Part shown: positions 1-7,954 of the stretch, piece by piece
Layout of the letters: each line of letters starts with the position of its first letter
How positions within the stretch are numbered: position 1 is the first letter of the stretch
Source: Prevotellaceae bacterium UBA5903
GTDB taxonomy: Bacteria > Bacteroidota > Bacteroidia > Bacteroidales > Bacteroidaceae
NCBI GenBank assembly: GCA_002431845.1
Contig: DJEH01000022.1
Location: forward strand, 1 to 22,305
DNA length: 22,305 nt
Direction: 5' to 3'
Notes under the pieces: model-generated
What the model was told of the DNA's origin: nothing
What the model saw: only the letters and a program-made list of their open reading frames with translations
The model's database searches: none
Made by a program: the position numbers and the translations under genes

Positions 1-18
1 ATTTTGAATACCTACTTA
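1..18 (-). repeat. Dispersed intergenic motif, copy 1
   Basis: On the minus strand this reads TAAGTAGGTATTCAAAAT, and its first three bases are the TAA stop codon of the LruC lipoprotein gene. Close variants occur at 6908-6925, 10673-10690 and 19753-19773. The window edge hides anything further downstream, so it is unknown whether an inverted partner follows. The copies are seen directly; their origin (mobile-element end, REP-like element or 3'-end signal) is not known. Confidence 0.5.
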
Positions 19-1953
19 ATACTTAACCACAGCGTTATTTGTTGGTGAAGAGTACCAATTCCAATTGCTCATATTAGTGTTGTCTTTCGACCAATTGGCA
101 AATCCGGCATAGGCATTTGTGATGTTTGTGCCCTCTCTCGGCCATTTCCATTCGCCTGCAACAAGCAGAGCTTCGGGCATCTCGCCAGGATTATCGGCAA
201 GCGTAATGATGTCGCTACAATCCTTACAGGTGCCACGTTGCACTTCAATGTAGAAGCGTTTGGCATCTTGTTTCATGGTGTAATCCTTGGGCCATTTCAC
301 ACATCCTACTTGCACAAAAGGCACCTCTGCATTAGAGGTTTGCGTGTTGATGATTTGTTCAGGTGTTCCACCTAAAAGGTCGTGAACCTCGCCCAGATTA
401 ATGTCGCCTTCGGGACCATCGTAGTGAAGGTACATCTTAGACGTAGAGCCTGCCGCCATAACCGTTACGCAACATTCTTCTTTTTCAAAGTCGGGGACGA
501 GCTTAATTACCGCATCGTTAAAGTCGAAGTCGGCATTGCGATAAACGTCCTCAAAGGCTAAGGTCCAGGGTTGCTTGTCGGTATATTCGCCAAAAGGCTT
601 GAGGTCTGGCTCAACAATGCTTGGACGGTGAATTTCGAGTTTTGAACTCACTTCGAACATTACATCGTTGCAGTCGAGGTCGCCGCCAGTATAGTCGTTT
701 TCCATACCCATCCAGTAAGCATTGTTGCTCTTAAGGATGCCACTGCGGTATGAACCATTGATGTTTAAGTTCATGGCTTCGCAGGTAAAGTTCATGGCTT
801 TAAAATTGTCGCGGCTTGTGTATGGCTTGATGCCCATGCGCACAAACCGGTCGTATTGTTCGGGCATTGCAATCTCCTCCGACCTATCGTAAAATCCAAT
901 GCGCTTGCCGTGAGGCACGCTGATTGTAAAAGATATGCCTCTTAGTGCCGTGATGTTGTTGCCGTAGCGATTAAACACAGCTATGGTATTGTAAGCATCG
1001 TCGTTTCGGCGAGCATATATGGTAGAAGGTTTTTCGAAAGTATCGTACATATCGAAGTTGGCATCATACCAGTGGTTGGCTTCAACCCCATATTGCGTGG
1101 CAGCTTTTTCATTAACCTTGTATTGCACTTTTGCCAATCCGTCGATGTAGTCGTAAATCTCAGTTTCAGAGAGGTCGACGTACTCAATATCTTCGTATGT
1201 GCCAGGCGAGTGATAATAGTAGCCTAAAACGTGAGGAGTGGTAGATGTGCAGTTGCCAGCAAACCAAGTGATGTTGAAATCGCCCTTTGATTCGAGCTCG
1301 TAGTCGCAATTCATACCCACTCTTTTGGCTGGAACATACTCTTGATAATACTTACTTAAGATTGAGATAGCCTCGTGTCTTTGGGCATCAGTAAACTCAT
1401 TATAGGTGGCATTGCCTTTAATGCTACTGCCATAAAGTTCGGCTTTGCTACTGATAGTTTTTTCAGCTTCCTCTTCAGTGTCTGTTTCTTTGAGTGCACG
1501 CTGATTGGCTGCTGCAGATTGAGAGTCATCGTTATAATCTTTGGCTTTTCCACTTACGGTTAAACTAATATTTTCAATGTTTTTGCCTGTAAGCGTTATG
1601 GAGGTTACCTCTTTTTGCCTGTTGCATACGCTAACCAAATAAGCCGTGTTTGTATTGCCCTGAGGCACGGTTAAATCAACCTTGCCACTGGTTGCCAACT
1701 CGCGATAATCGTAGAGTGTGCCAGTGTCTTTGCCCGACATAAGCCAAAGCTTTACAGAGTCGTCGGCAGTTACATCAACCCTTATGGTAACGGCGGTGCG
1801 CCACATTTGCGTTGTTCCAATCCTGCCGTTGATTTGGTTATTAAACGCATGCTGCGTGCGATCAAATTCTGATAAAGACTCAGTAGAACAAGATGCCATT
1901 GCCGAAATCAGAGCCAAGGCAAGTGTTCCCTTAACAGCATATTGATATTTCAT
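16..1953 (-). CDS. LruC/DUF4842-domain surface lipoprotein
   Basis: This encodes a 645-residue exported protein. The N-terminus has a lipoprotein signal with lipid-attachment cysteine at about residue 22 (context MASC), so it should be anchored in the outer membrane. Residues ~30-140 look like a beta-rich N-terminal domain. A glycine/aspartate-rich segment near residues 415-432 (GGDLDCNDVMFEV) and a second near 468-480 (DFDFNDAVIKL) are the paired Asp/Asn motifs of DUF4114-like and LruC (DUF4842) domains, possibly calcium-binding. The C-terminus ends in the family's tryptophan-rich NWNWY segment. The gene starts 2 bases after the stop of the upstream barrel gene, so the two are co-transcribed and probably cooperate at the surface. 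Molecular function is unknown; an adhesin or fimbria-associated role is only an inference. It is complete, ending at the TAA just inside the window. Confidence 0.8.
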   Translation of the reverse strand: MKYQYAVKGTLALALISAMASCSTESLSEFDRTQHAFNNQINGRIGTTQMWRTAVTIRVDVTADDSVKLWLMSGKDTGTLYDYRELATSGKVDLTVPQGNTNTAYLVSVCNRQKEVTSITLTGKNIENISLTVSGKAKDYNDDSQSAAANQRALKETDTEEEAEKTISSKAELYGSSIKGNATYNEFTDAQRHEAISILSKYYQEYVPAKRVGMNCDYELESKGDFNITWFAGNCTSTTPHVLGYYYHSPGTYEDIEYVDLSETEIYDYIDGLAKVQYKVNEKAATQYGVEANHWYDANFDMYDTFEKPSTIYARRNDDAYNTIAVFNRYGNNITALRGISFTISVPHGKRIGFYDRSEEIAMPEQYDRFVRMGIKPYTSRDNFKAMNFTCEAMNLNINGSYRSGILKSNNAYWMGMENDYTGGDLDCNDVMFEVSSKLEIHRPSIVEPDLKPFGEYTDKQPWTLAFEDVYRNADFDFNDAVIKLVPDFEKEECCVTVMAAGSTSKMYLHYDGPEGDINLGEVHDLLGGTPEQIINTQTSNAEVPFVQVGCVKWPKDYTMKQDAKRFYIEVQRGTCKDCSDIITLADNPGEMPEALLVAGEWKWPREGTNITNAYAGFANWSKDNTNMSNWNWYSSPTNNAVVKY

Positions 1954-1955
1954 AA

Positions 1956-3656
1956 CTATTCGTTGTTGTTGTCGTTAATTACTACTTTTCCGTTTACAAG
2001 TTTCCATGAGCACTTGCCCTCCATAGCGCGGATAACATCCGATAGATATTGTGCCTGCGGTGTGTTTCCAGCATTTACAAGTAAACGCTTGGCATCAGAT
2101 AAGCGTTTTAGCTTGACACAAGCACAAGCGGCATTAAGGTTGGCAGTGTAGTCGCCTGGATACTCGCGTGCTGCTATCATGAGAGCGTCTAACCAATCGT
2201 CGCTTCCCTCCTCATAGCTTTGTGCCACGGCATACATCTCTTTAAGGCTTAAAGCCTCTGGATGAGTATAGATGAGTTTGCGAGCTTGCTTAACAGGGTA
2301 GCTACGCACGATGTATTCAATAATGTAGTCGGTATGGCGCAAACCAGGATAGACGTGTTGCAACAACCATTTGTAAGGTTCGCCACCACCCACTTGTTTG
2401 AGTAGTTGCTCCTTTTCGTCAAGGTTCATGTTGAGGTCGATAACGCGGAGTAGCTCGTCGCGATATTTCAACACATAATCGGGCATCTTAGGTGTTTCGA
2501 GGATAGAGGCATTTTCATACCAAATATCTCCCTTCACACGGCGGCGGTCGGAGTTAGCAATAAAGCCACGCAAGTTGTTCCAGTCCTCGGGCGTATAGGT
2601 GTTGTGAAAGAGTTGTTCGCTCACCTTGTACTGTTTGCGCAGATAGCCCATCAAGGCAGCCGTACGCCCCTTGGCCAAGCGCGTGTTGTTGCTATAGGGG
2701 CTTTCGGGCGATGCATAGCCATGAAGACTAATGCTTGTAACAACAATAGTTTTATCGAAGAGTGCACTATCAATGGTGGCACGTATGCGGCGCAACTCTT
2801 GTGGGTTGCGTCGGTAACGAGGATAAATAATCGTTTCGTTCACAGGGAAGTCGAGAAAGGCACGTCCAAAAAGTTTGCGCTTCTTTATATCCTCATTATC
2901 GGGCATGGCAAAAGGTAGTGCCACATCATCGCGTAAGCGATTGACGTAGGTGATAGGAGCATGCGGTTGCTCCTTTTTCTTTCTGTTGCCAAGCACATAG
3001 GTAACACCAATTTTAAAGTTTGTACGGCCATCCATAGCCACTCCGCTCTTTACACCATTAAAAGCATCAGCAAACAGAGTGTGGCTCAACTCAGCACCAA
3101 TGCGCCAATTATCAGCCACTCGCCACGAAGCGTCAAAGCCAATGCGCATAGCTGGCACAAGGCGACTATTGCGCGAGTAGCTTGTGGTGTACGAAAGTGG
3201 AACATTGTCAAAACCAAATGTATAAGCACCACCCACACCTGCAAATGCTTTCAGGTCGAACGCTCGATTGGCGATAGGCTTAGGTGTTGAAAAAGCGTTG
3301 GTGATGTCGAATGTGGCATCTGCAAAAAGGCCTATGTTGTTCCATCCCCAAGTGTCTTTTTGCTCACACTTCTCGGTGTTGCGGCTCTTATTGTGGTTAA
3401 ATCGTAGCGCTGCACGCCATCCCCACAGAGGAGATAGATCTTGGCCGACACCTACAAACATACCAGCCGACCATGGGTATTTAGAAAACTCAGACCACGG
3501 TAAATTTTCGTTGGCCGATTTGTTAATACCGCCGTATAGTTGTAAGTATAATGGCTTTTTGCTTATATGTTCGGAGGGAGCAGCACTTATATTGTCGGCT
3601 TGTGCCTGGCAACATCCACTCCCAAGCATGAAAGCTAATAGTATCTTTGTTGTCAT
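1956..3656 (-). CDS. Outer-membrane barrel protein with OmpA-like and TPR-like regions
   Basis: This 566-residue protein begins with a probable signal peptide cut after about residue 20 (AQA). Residues ~34-225 show alternating aromatic beta-strand segments typical of a small outer-membrane barrel of the Bacteroidales DUF3575 kind. Residues ~270-345 resemble an OmpA-like peptidoglycan-binding domain (SLHGYASPES, followed by a lysine/arginine-rich helix). The C-terminus, ~467-545, looks like TPR helices (NLNAACACVKLKRLSDAKRLL). Barrel, OmpA and TPR parts together recall DUF3575/DUF3868 proteins encoded beside Bacteroidales Mfa/Fim fimbrial genes, but no fimbrillin lies in this window. It is followed after 2 bases by the LruC lipoprotein gene. 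A 15-base-pair hairpin and a possible -7 box precede it, so it may be transcribed separately from the polysaccharide genes. The architecture is fairly clear; the role is inferred. Confidence 0.75.
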   Translation of the reverse strand: MTTKILLAFMLGSGCCQAQADNISAAPSEHISKKPLYLQLYGGINKSANENLPWSEFSKYPWSAGMFVGVGQDLSPLWGWRAALRFNHNKSRNTEKCEQKDTWGWNNIGLFADATFDITNAFSTPKPIANRAFDLKAFAGVGGAYTFGFDNVPLSYTTSYSRNSRLVPAMRIGFDASWRVADNWRIGAELSHTLFADAFNGVKSGVAMDGRTNFKIGVTYVLGNRKKKEQPHAPITYVNRLRDDVALPFAMPDNEDIKKRKLFGRAFLDFPVNETIIYPRYRRNPQELRRIRATIDSALFDKTIVVTSISLHGYASPESPYSNNTRLAKGRTAALMGYLRKQYKVSEQLFHNTYTPEDWNNLRGFIANSDRRRVKGDIWYENASILETPKMPDYVLKYRDELLRVIDLNMNLDEKEQLLKQVGGGEPYKWLLQHVYPGLRHTDYIIEYIVRSYPVKQARKLIYTHPEALSLKEMYAVAQSYEEGSDDWLDALMIAAREYPGDYTANLNAACACVKLKRLSDAKRLLVNAGNTPQAQYLSDVIRAMEGKCSWKLVNGKVVINDNNNE

Positions 3657-3674
3657 ATATTTGGTTTATCTTAT

Positions 3675-3709
3675 GGGTGGTTCTGTAAACAGAATTTACA
3701 AAACTACCC
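3675..3709 (-). terminator. Strong hairpin between wecB and the barrel gene
   Basis: Arms 3675-3689 and 3695-3709 form a 15-base stem with one mismatch and one G-U wobble around a 5-base loop. On the minus strand the left arm reads GGGTAGTTTTGTAAA. It lies 6 bases after the wecB stop and 18 bases before the barrel start. No U-tract follows, so it may be a leaky or factor-dependent terminator, a processing site or a stabilising 3' structure. TAGTTTTG (3706-3699) within it matches the Bacteroidetes -7 consensus TAnnTTTG, with TTTG only 15 bases upstream, shorter than usual. Confidence 0.5.
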
Positions 3710-3715
3710 TTATAT

Positions 3716-4819
3716 CTATCTCAAAGCATTGAGAATGCGCTTACAAGCATTCCCATCTCCGTATGGATTAACAGCCTTGCTCATTTGGTTGTAGGCTTCA
3801 TGATTGTCGAGTAGGGTAGACACCTCATGTATGATTTTGTTATAATCGGCTCCAACGAGTTTGGCTGTACCTGCCTTGATAGCCTCGGGACGTTCGGTAG
3901 TGTTGCGCATTACTAACACGGGTTTGCCAAAGGCTGGTGCCTCCTCTTGTATGCCACCACTATCGGTAAGTACAATAGTTGCTTGCGACATGAGACGTAT
4001 AAAGTCAAGATAATCAAGTGGCTCAATTAGTCGGATATTGTTGGCATGATTGGCATCCGAAGCAATGCCGAAGATTTCGTTAATAGGTTTCCGCACATTA
4101 GGGTTGGGGTGCATAGGATAGATAAAGTCTACATCAGGATAGCGTTCGGCTAATGTTTTGATGGCCTTGCAAATATGCTCTAATCCATCACCGAAGTTTT
4201 CGCGACGATGCCCTGTAACTAAAACAATGCGCTTATCGTTATGAGCATCGGGGGTAAGCTTTAGTTTTTTCATCACATAGTGTAGGGCGTCAATCACTGT
4301 GTTGCCCGTTACGAAGATGCGGTTGCTATCAATGCCCTCATGCAGCAAGTTGCTTTTGCCCTGCTCGGTTGGTGCAAAGTGGTACGAGGCTATGCGTGCT
4401 GTGAGTTGCCTATTCAGCTCTTCGGGCCAAGGCGAAAGGATGTTGTTGGTGCGTAGGCCAGCCTCAACGTGTGCCACTGGTATTTGTTGGTAGAATGCAG
4501 CAAGTGCAGCCGCCATTGAGGTGGTGGTGTCGCCATGAACAAGCACTAAGTCGGGTTGCGCCTCTTGTAGCACGTTGCGCATGCTTATGAGTATACGCGA
4601 TGTAATGTCGTAGAGGTCTTGCCCCTTTCGCATGATGTTAAGGTCGTATTGTGGCGTGATATGGAAAATGTTTAGTACTTGGTCGAGCATTTCCCGATGT
4701 TGTCCAGTAACGCATACAATAGTACTAAAATGTTCTGTGTCGCTCTCAAAAGCCTTAACAAGAGGAGCCATCTTAATGGCTTCGGGGCGTGTGCCAAATA
4801 CGAGCATTACCTTTTTCAT
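3716..4819 (-). CDS. wecB: UDP-N-acetylglucosamine 2-epimerase (non-hydrolysing)
   Basis: This cytoplasmic enzyme interconverts UDP-GlcNAc and UDP-ManNAc. The 367-residue length is normal for WecB/MnaA. Family motifs are clear: GTRPEAIKMAPLV at residues 9-21, then TGQHREM, VHGDTTTS, HVEAGLRT near 118-125, PEELNR, TGHRREN, and the UDP-binding LTDSGGIQEEAP near 282-293 followed by TERPEAI. Its start codon overlaps the stop of wecC by four bases (ATGA), giving tight translational coupling. Together with WecC it supplies UDP-ManNAcA for the WecG-like transferase encoded two genes upstream. It is the last clear sugar-biosynthesis gene of the operon and is followed by a hairpin. The assignment is firm. 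Confidence 0.95.
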   Translation of the reverse strand: MKKVMLVFGTRPEAIKMAPLVKAFESDTEHFSTIVCVTGQHREMLDQVLNIFHITPQYDLNIMRKGQDLYDITSRILISMRNVLQEAQPDLVLVHGDTTTSMAAALAAFYQQIPVAHVEAGLRTNNILSPWPEELNRQLTARIASYHFAPTEQGKSNLLHEGIDSNRIFVTGNTVIDALHYVMKKLKLTPDAHNDKRIVLVTGHRRENFGDGLEHICKAIKTLAERYPDVDFIYPMHPNPNVRKPINEIFGIASDANHANNIRLIEPLDYLDFIRLMSQATIVLTDSGGIQEEAPAFGKPVLVMRNTTERPEAIKAGTAKLVGADYNKIIHEVSTLLDNHEAYNQMSKAVNPYGDGNACKRILNALR

Positions 4820-6030
4820 AAACGATAGGTGTTAGGAAGAGTACAGATGTTGCAGCAGTCAAGAATTATTTTACCCTCGAGCTTGTCCCATTGCTGCTTG
4901 ATGTGTTCATGTCGGGTCATTATAACCACCATGTCTACAGCATTGAGAAAGTCGTTGAAGTTGGCATATTGCGATGATACAATTTGCTTGCTTTCAAGGA
5001 AAGGGTCATAACATTTAAGCGGTTCTGCAAGGTGTTTGCGCTGCGACTCAATGATTTGCAATGAGGGCGACTCACGGAAATCGTCAACGTTTTCTTTGTA
5101 GGTGAGTCCGTATAGTCCCACACGTTTTAGGTCGCTGATGTTGCGTTCTTTCATTATCTCTGCTATACGCTCAAGCACAAAGTCGGGCTGCGACTCATTA
5201 ACTTTAAGACTTGCACTAATCATGTGGGTGAGTTGTGGATAATCGCCTACAAGAAACCATGGGTCAATAGGTATGCAATGTCCGCCCACACCAGGACCAG
5301 GAGAAGCTATATTTACACGTGGGTGCATGTTGCAGATGCGTATAATCTCGTTTACATCCATCTCGTTGTAGCGGCAGATGCGCATCAACTCGTTGGCAAA
5401 TGCGATGTTTACGGCACGGAAGGTGTTTTCAACCACTTTAGTCATTTCGGCTGTACGGATGTCGGTTGTAACGATTTCGCCTTGGCAGAACGATGCATAT
5501 ATATCCTTAACCTCTTGTGCCACTTGAGCGTTGTCTGCACCGATAGTGCGGTTGTTGTGTATAAGTTCGTGTATCATGTTGCCGGGCAAAATGCGTTCGG
5601 GAGCATGTGCCAAGTGGATGTCTTCTCTGCCATATTGGGCCAACAAGGGGCGCACTTGTGTGTCTATCGTTCCAGGGCTAATAGTAGATTCAATGATAAT
5701 GGTAGCATTAGGCTGGCAAACGTTGATAACGTTCTTTGTAGCTTCTATCACGAAGTGAGCGTCGAGTTTCTTTGTCTGCTTGTTGTATGGAGTGGGGACA
5801 GAGATGATGTAAAAGTCTGTGTGCTGATATTCGGTAGTGAACTTTATGCCAGCATTTACTGCCTTATTAAAGAGTTCGTCAAGTTGGTCCTCTTTAAAGG
5901 TTGTGTGTCCCATGTTGAGGCTATGCACCAAATCCTTATTATAGTCAGTGCCAATTACTTCAACATTATGAGCTGAAAGCATTAAGGCTGTGGGAAGTCC
6001 TATATACCCTAAGCCTATAACATTAACCAT
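4816..6030 (-). CDS. wecC: UDP-N-acetyl-D-mannosamine dehydrogenase
   Basis: This NAD-dependent enzyme oxidises UDP-ManNAc to UDP-ManNAcA. The N-terminal Rossmann motif is GLGYIGLPTALML. The catalytic-cysteine motif GPGVGGHCIPIDPWF lies near residues 245-260, and the C-terminal UDP-binding part contains GLTYKENVDDFRESPS. I chose the ATG at 6030 (404 residues) because the protein then starts at MVNVIGLGYIG, as the family does. An in-frame ATG at 6099 would add 23 poorly conserved residues and would place a 9-base-pair hairpin inside the coding sequence. The end overlaps wecB by four bases. The WecC assignment over other UDP-sugar dehydrogenases rests on motifs plus the adjacent wecB. Confidence 0.93.
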   Translation of the reverse strand: MVNVIGLGYIGLPTALMLSAHNVEVIGTDYNKDLVHSLNMGHTTFKEDQLDELFNKAVNAGIKFTTEYQHTDFYIISVPTPYNKQTKKLDAHFVIEATKNVINVCQPNATIIIESTISPGTIDTQVRPLLAQYGREDIHLAHAPERILPGNMIHELIHNNRTIGADNAQVAQEVKDIYASFCQGEIVTTDIRTAEMTKVVENTFRAVNIAFANELMRICRYNEMDVNEIIRICNMHPRVNIASPGPGVGGHCIPIDPWFLVGDYPQLTHMISASLKVNESQPDFVLERIAEIMKERNISDLKRVGLYGLTYKENVDDFRESPSLQIIESQRKHLAEPLKCYDPFLESKQIVSSQYANFNDFLNAVDMVVIMTRHEHIKQQWDKLEGKIILDCCNICTLPNTYRL

Positions 6031-6073
6031 ATATTTTATATTCTTTTTTATATTGTTTATATCATATTTTATA

Positions 6074-6099
6074 ATGTGCAGATATGCTTTTCTGCACAT
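6074..6099 (-). other. Hairpin between the wecG-like gene and wecC
   Basis: Perfect 9-base arms ATGTGCAGA (6074-6082) and TCTGCACAT (6091-6099) enclose an 8-base loop. The stem begins 3 bases after the stop of the wecG-like gene and ends 43 bases before the preferred wecC start. No U-run follows on the minus strand, so a simple intrinsic terminator is unlikely. An mRNA processing or expression-tuning structure is possible. One arm contains the alternative wecC ATG at 6099, which argues against that start. Confidence 0.45.
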
Positions 6100-6102
6100 A
6101 TC

Positions 6103-6825
6103 TTAATCGGTGGATTTTATGCCCAAGTGAAGGCGAAACTGCAGTATCCACCAAGCAAACTTAACCAGCTTGATTTGCCTTTTAATTCGGCTTGGCTGAT
6201 GAGCAAGTCGGTATGCCCACTCTAAGTGATGGCTCACCCACCATTGAGGTGCACGCTTAACATGCCCAATGTAAACATCAAAGCTGCCACCGAGTCCTTG
6301 ATAGAGAGCTTTGTGCTGTTTTTGCATATCTTCCATCAAAAGTTCTTGTATGGGGGCTCCCATAGCAACAAACACAACATCGGGCTTTTTCTTAACAACA
6401 TCTTCAATCAAGTTAATGCGTTCGGTAGCAGAGTTGAAATAACCATTTCTGTAGCCTACGATGTTTATGCCCTTGAATTGTTCGCGGAGTTTAGCAACAG
6501 TTTTGTCAATAACCCATTGTTTTCCACCTACTAAATAGAATGTTTTTTCTTTGTAGTACTTTTCAATTATTGAAAGCCAAAGCTCGCATCCAGCCACTTT
6601 AATAGCATCTTTATAGCCCATGCTCCATAGGCACATAAGAGGCCCTGAGCCATCGCAGTAGCCAATGTTGCGGTTGATAATAGCACGTGTTTGTTTAGTG
6701 GCATTAACAATCTTTTCGGCGTTGATGGCTATGAGTATACCATGCTTCTTATCAGCATAATCTATAATTTGCTGTTGAGATGTAAATGGATATATATAAA
6801 TGCCTTTAATGTTTGCTCTTTTCAT
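6103..6825 (-). CDS. wecG: WecG/TagA/CpsF-family glycosyltransferase (GT26), probable ManNAcA transferase
   Basis: This 240-residue cytoplasmic, membrane-associated transferase probably adds ManNAcA from UDP-ManNAcA to a lipid-linked HexNAc. The family pattern is complete: an early asparagine in INAEKIV, CDGSGPL near residue 57, VVFVAMGAPIQE near 147-158, and GLGGSFDVYIGHVKRAPQWW near 176-195. TagA-type relatives transfer ManNAc instead, but the next two genes make UDP-ManNAcA, which favours the WecG activity. In enterobacterial common antigen this is the second sugar addition, on Und-PP-GlcNAc made by WecA; no WecA-like gene is present here. A 121-base gap with repeat motifs separates it from the upstream GT4 gene. 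Family is firm; substrate is inferred from neighbours. Confidence 0.88.
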   Translation of the reverse strand: MKRANIKGIYIYPFTSQQQIIDYADKKHGILIAINAEKIVNATKQTRAIINRNIGYCDGSGPLMCLWSMGYKDAIKVAGCELWLSIIEKYYKEKTFYLVGGKQWVIDKTVAKLREQFKGINIVGYRNGYFNSATERINLIEDVVKKKPDVVFVAMGAPIQELLMEDMQKQHKALYQGLGGSFDVYIGHVKRAPQWWVSHHLEWAYRLAHQPSRIKRQIKLVKFAWWILQFRLHLGIKSTD

Positions 6826-6863
6826 ACAAATTGTAAATTCTATCTGCTATTGTTTTGTTTTTG

Positions 6864-6925
6864 TAAGTAGGCATATCTACTAATGCAGAACTCAAGCATA
6901 TAAATTGATTTTGAATACCTACTCA
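6864..6925. repeat. Dispersed intergenic motif, copy 2, with inverted partner
   Basis: On the minus strand, bases 6925-6908 read TGAGTAGGTATTCAAAAT, 21 bases after the stop of the GT4 gene ending at 6947. On the plus strand TAAGTAGGCAT (6864-6874) is an inverted match to TGAGTAGGTAT (9 of 11), so the pair bounds a 62-base element inside the 121-base gap upstream of the wecG-like gene. No coding sequence or clear promoter was seen in the gap. It could be a degenerate miniature element or a REP-like palindrome. Confidence 0.45.
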
Positions 6926-6946
6926 AAAGTTTATTCGTCTCTTACG

Positions 6947-7954
6947 CTAAGGCCTTTTCATAACAATGGCGCAAAGCTCTTTATATTTATTTATCATGTA
7001 TTCTTCACGATATTTGTTTTCATACTCCTTTCTGGCATTTGCTGATAAAACCTTGTACTCGTCACTTCCTGGCAAGGGTAGCTCATTGAGTTTATTGGCA
7101 AAAAGTTTTAGATTGTTATACACAAAGCCTGTTTCTCCATCCTTGTTTATTTCCTTTGCTGCTGGAATATCATTTGTAAGTATCGGGCGTCCGAACATGT
7201 AACTTTCCAGTAAAGTTAGAGGAAATCCCTCTTTCTCAGAAAATAACAACATGTAGTGGAACTTTTTTATTTCCTTCTTTATATCAATCTGCCCTAAATA
7301 GTGCATTTGTTTGTTCTTACCAATTGCTTTTAGGAGAGCCTCTTTGTCTTCGCCTTCTCCAGCAAAGAACAAGTGTATGTGTGGTGGCAGTTTATCTTGC
7401 AGGTATTCGGCTATAAGCACTTGGCGCTTTAGCTTACGTAACTTTCCGGCAAGCAGAATGTTTATATGTTCGGATTCTGCTACAGAGAGAATATCTTTAT
7501 CTGCCAAGTCTTTTATACCATTGTAGATGATAGTAATATTCTTTTTGGGAACATTGAAGAATTCAACCATATTACGGTATACAGTTTGTGATACAGCTAC
7601 ACATCTTTTAGGAAAAAAAGTAGTCCATTTTAGATTTGAAAACGTGCTATGTGCCACATGGATAAGCGGTAATCTTTTGAACATCAATATTTGAAACAGA
7701 AGCAGAATGAGCGTTGTCTTGCGATGGTGTGATATGAAAATGGTGTTGCCATCGGCAAGTTTCCTAACATTCGAAAAAGAAAGTTGCTTGTATGTAGCTC
7801 TATTGCGATATGCGTCGGGCACGTCTTTAATAGGGGTTGAGATGAGAACTATAGGAAAAGAAGTATTTAATTTTTCAGATAGTTGCAATACTACATTCTG
7901 TGCACCTCCTTGGTTACCGAAATATGGATATACATTTACAACTCTACCTTTCAT
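6947..7954 (-). CDS. GT4-family glycosyltransferase
   Basis: This retaining GT-B enzyme is expected to add one sugar to the lipid-linked repeat unit at the inner face of the cytoplasmic membrane. The N-terminal domain has the glycine-rich acceptor/donor loop GNQGGAQN at residues 13-20. The C-terminal nucleotide-sugar site has LLFSEKEGFPLTLLES near 232-247, with the E-x7-E arrangement of GT4. I chose ATG at 7954 (335 residues) so that the protein starts MKGRVVNVYPYFG; the frame extends to a TTG at 7981, which would lengthen the overlap with the upstream gene from 11 to 38 bases. Donor and linkage cannot be read from the sequence. The next gene follows after 121 bases. Family assignment is firm. 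Confidence 0.88.
   Translation of the reverse strand: MKGRVVNVYPYFGNQGGAQNVVLQLSEKLNTSFPIVLISTPIKDVPDAYRNRATYKQLSFSNVRKLADGNTIFISHHRKTTLILLLFQILMFKRLPLIHVAHSTFSNLKWTTFFPKRCVAVSQTVYRNMVEFFNVPKKNITIIYNGIKDLADKDILSVAESEHINILLAGKLRKLKRQVLIAEYLQDKLPPHIHLFFAGEGEDKEALLKAIGKNKQMHYLGQIDIKKEIKKFHYMLLFSEKEGFPLTLLESYMFGRPILTNDIPAAKEINKDGETGFVYNNLKLFANKLNELPLPGSDEYKVLSANARKEYENKYREEYMINKYKELCAIVMKRP

Noticed and set aside
3268..3732. A 154-codon plus-strand frame running into the wecB/barrel gap.
   Set aside because: It is antisense to the barrel gene and the sequence looks like a reversed-frame shadow, not a protein.
5224..5976. A 250-codon open frame on the plus strand.
   Set aside because: It lies wholly antisense to wecC, whose motifs are unambiguous, and its translation has no recognisable domain.
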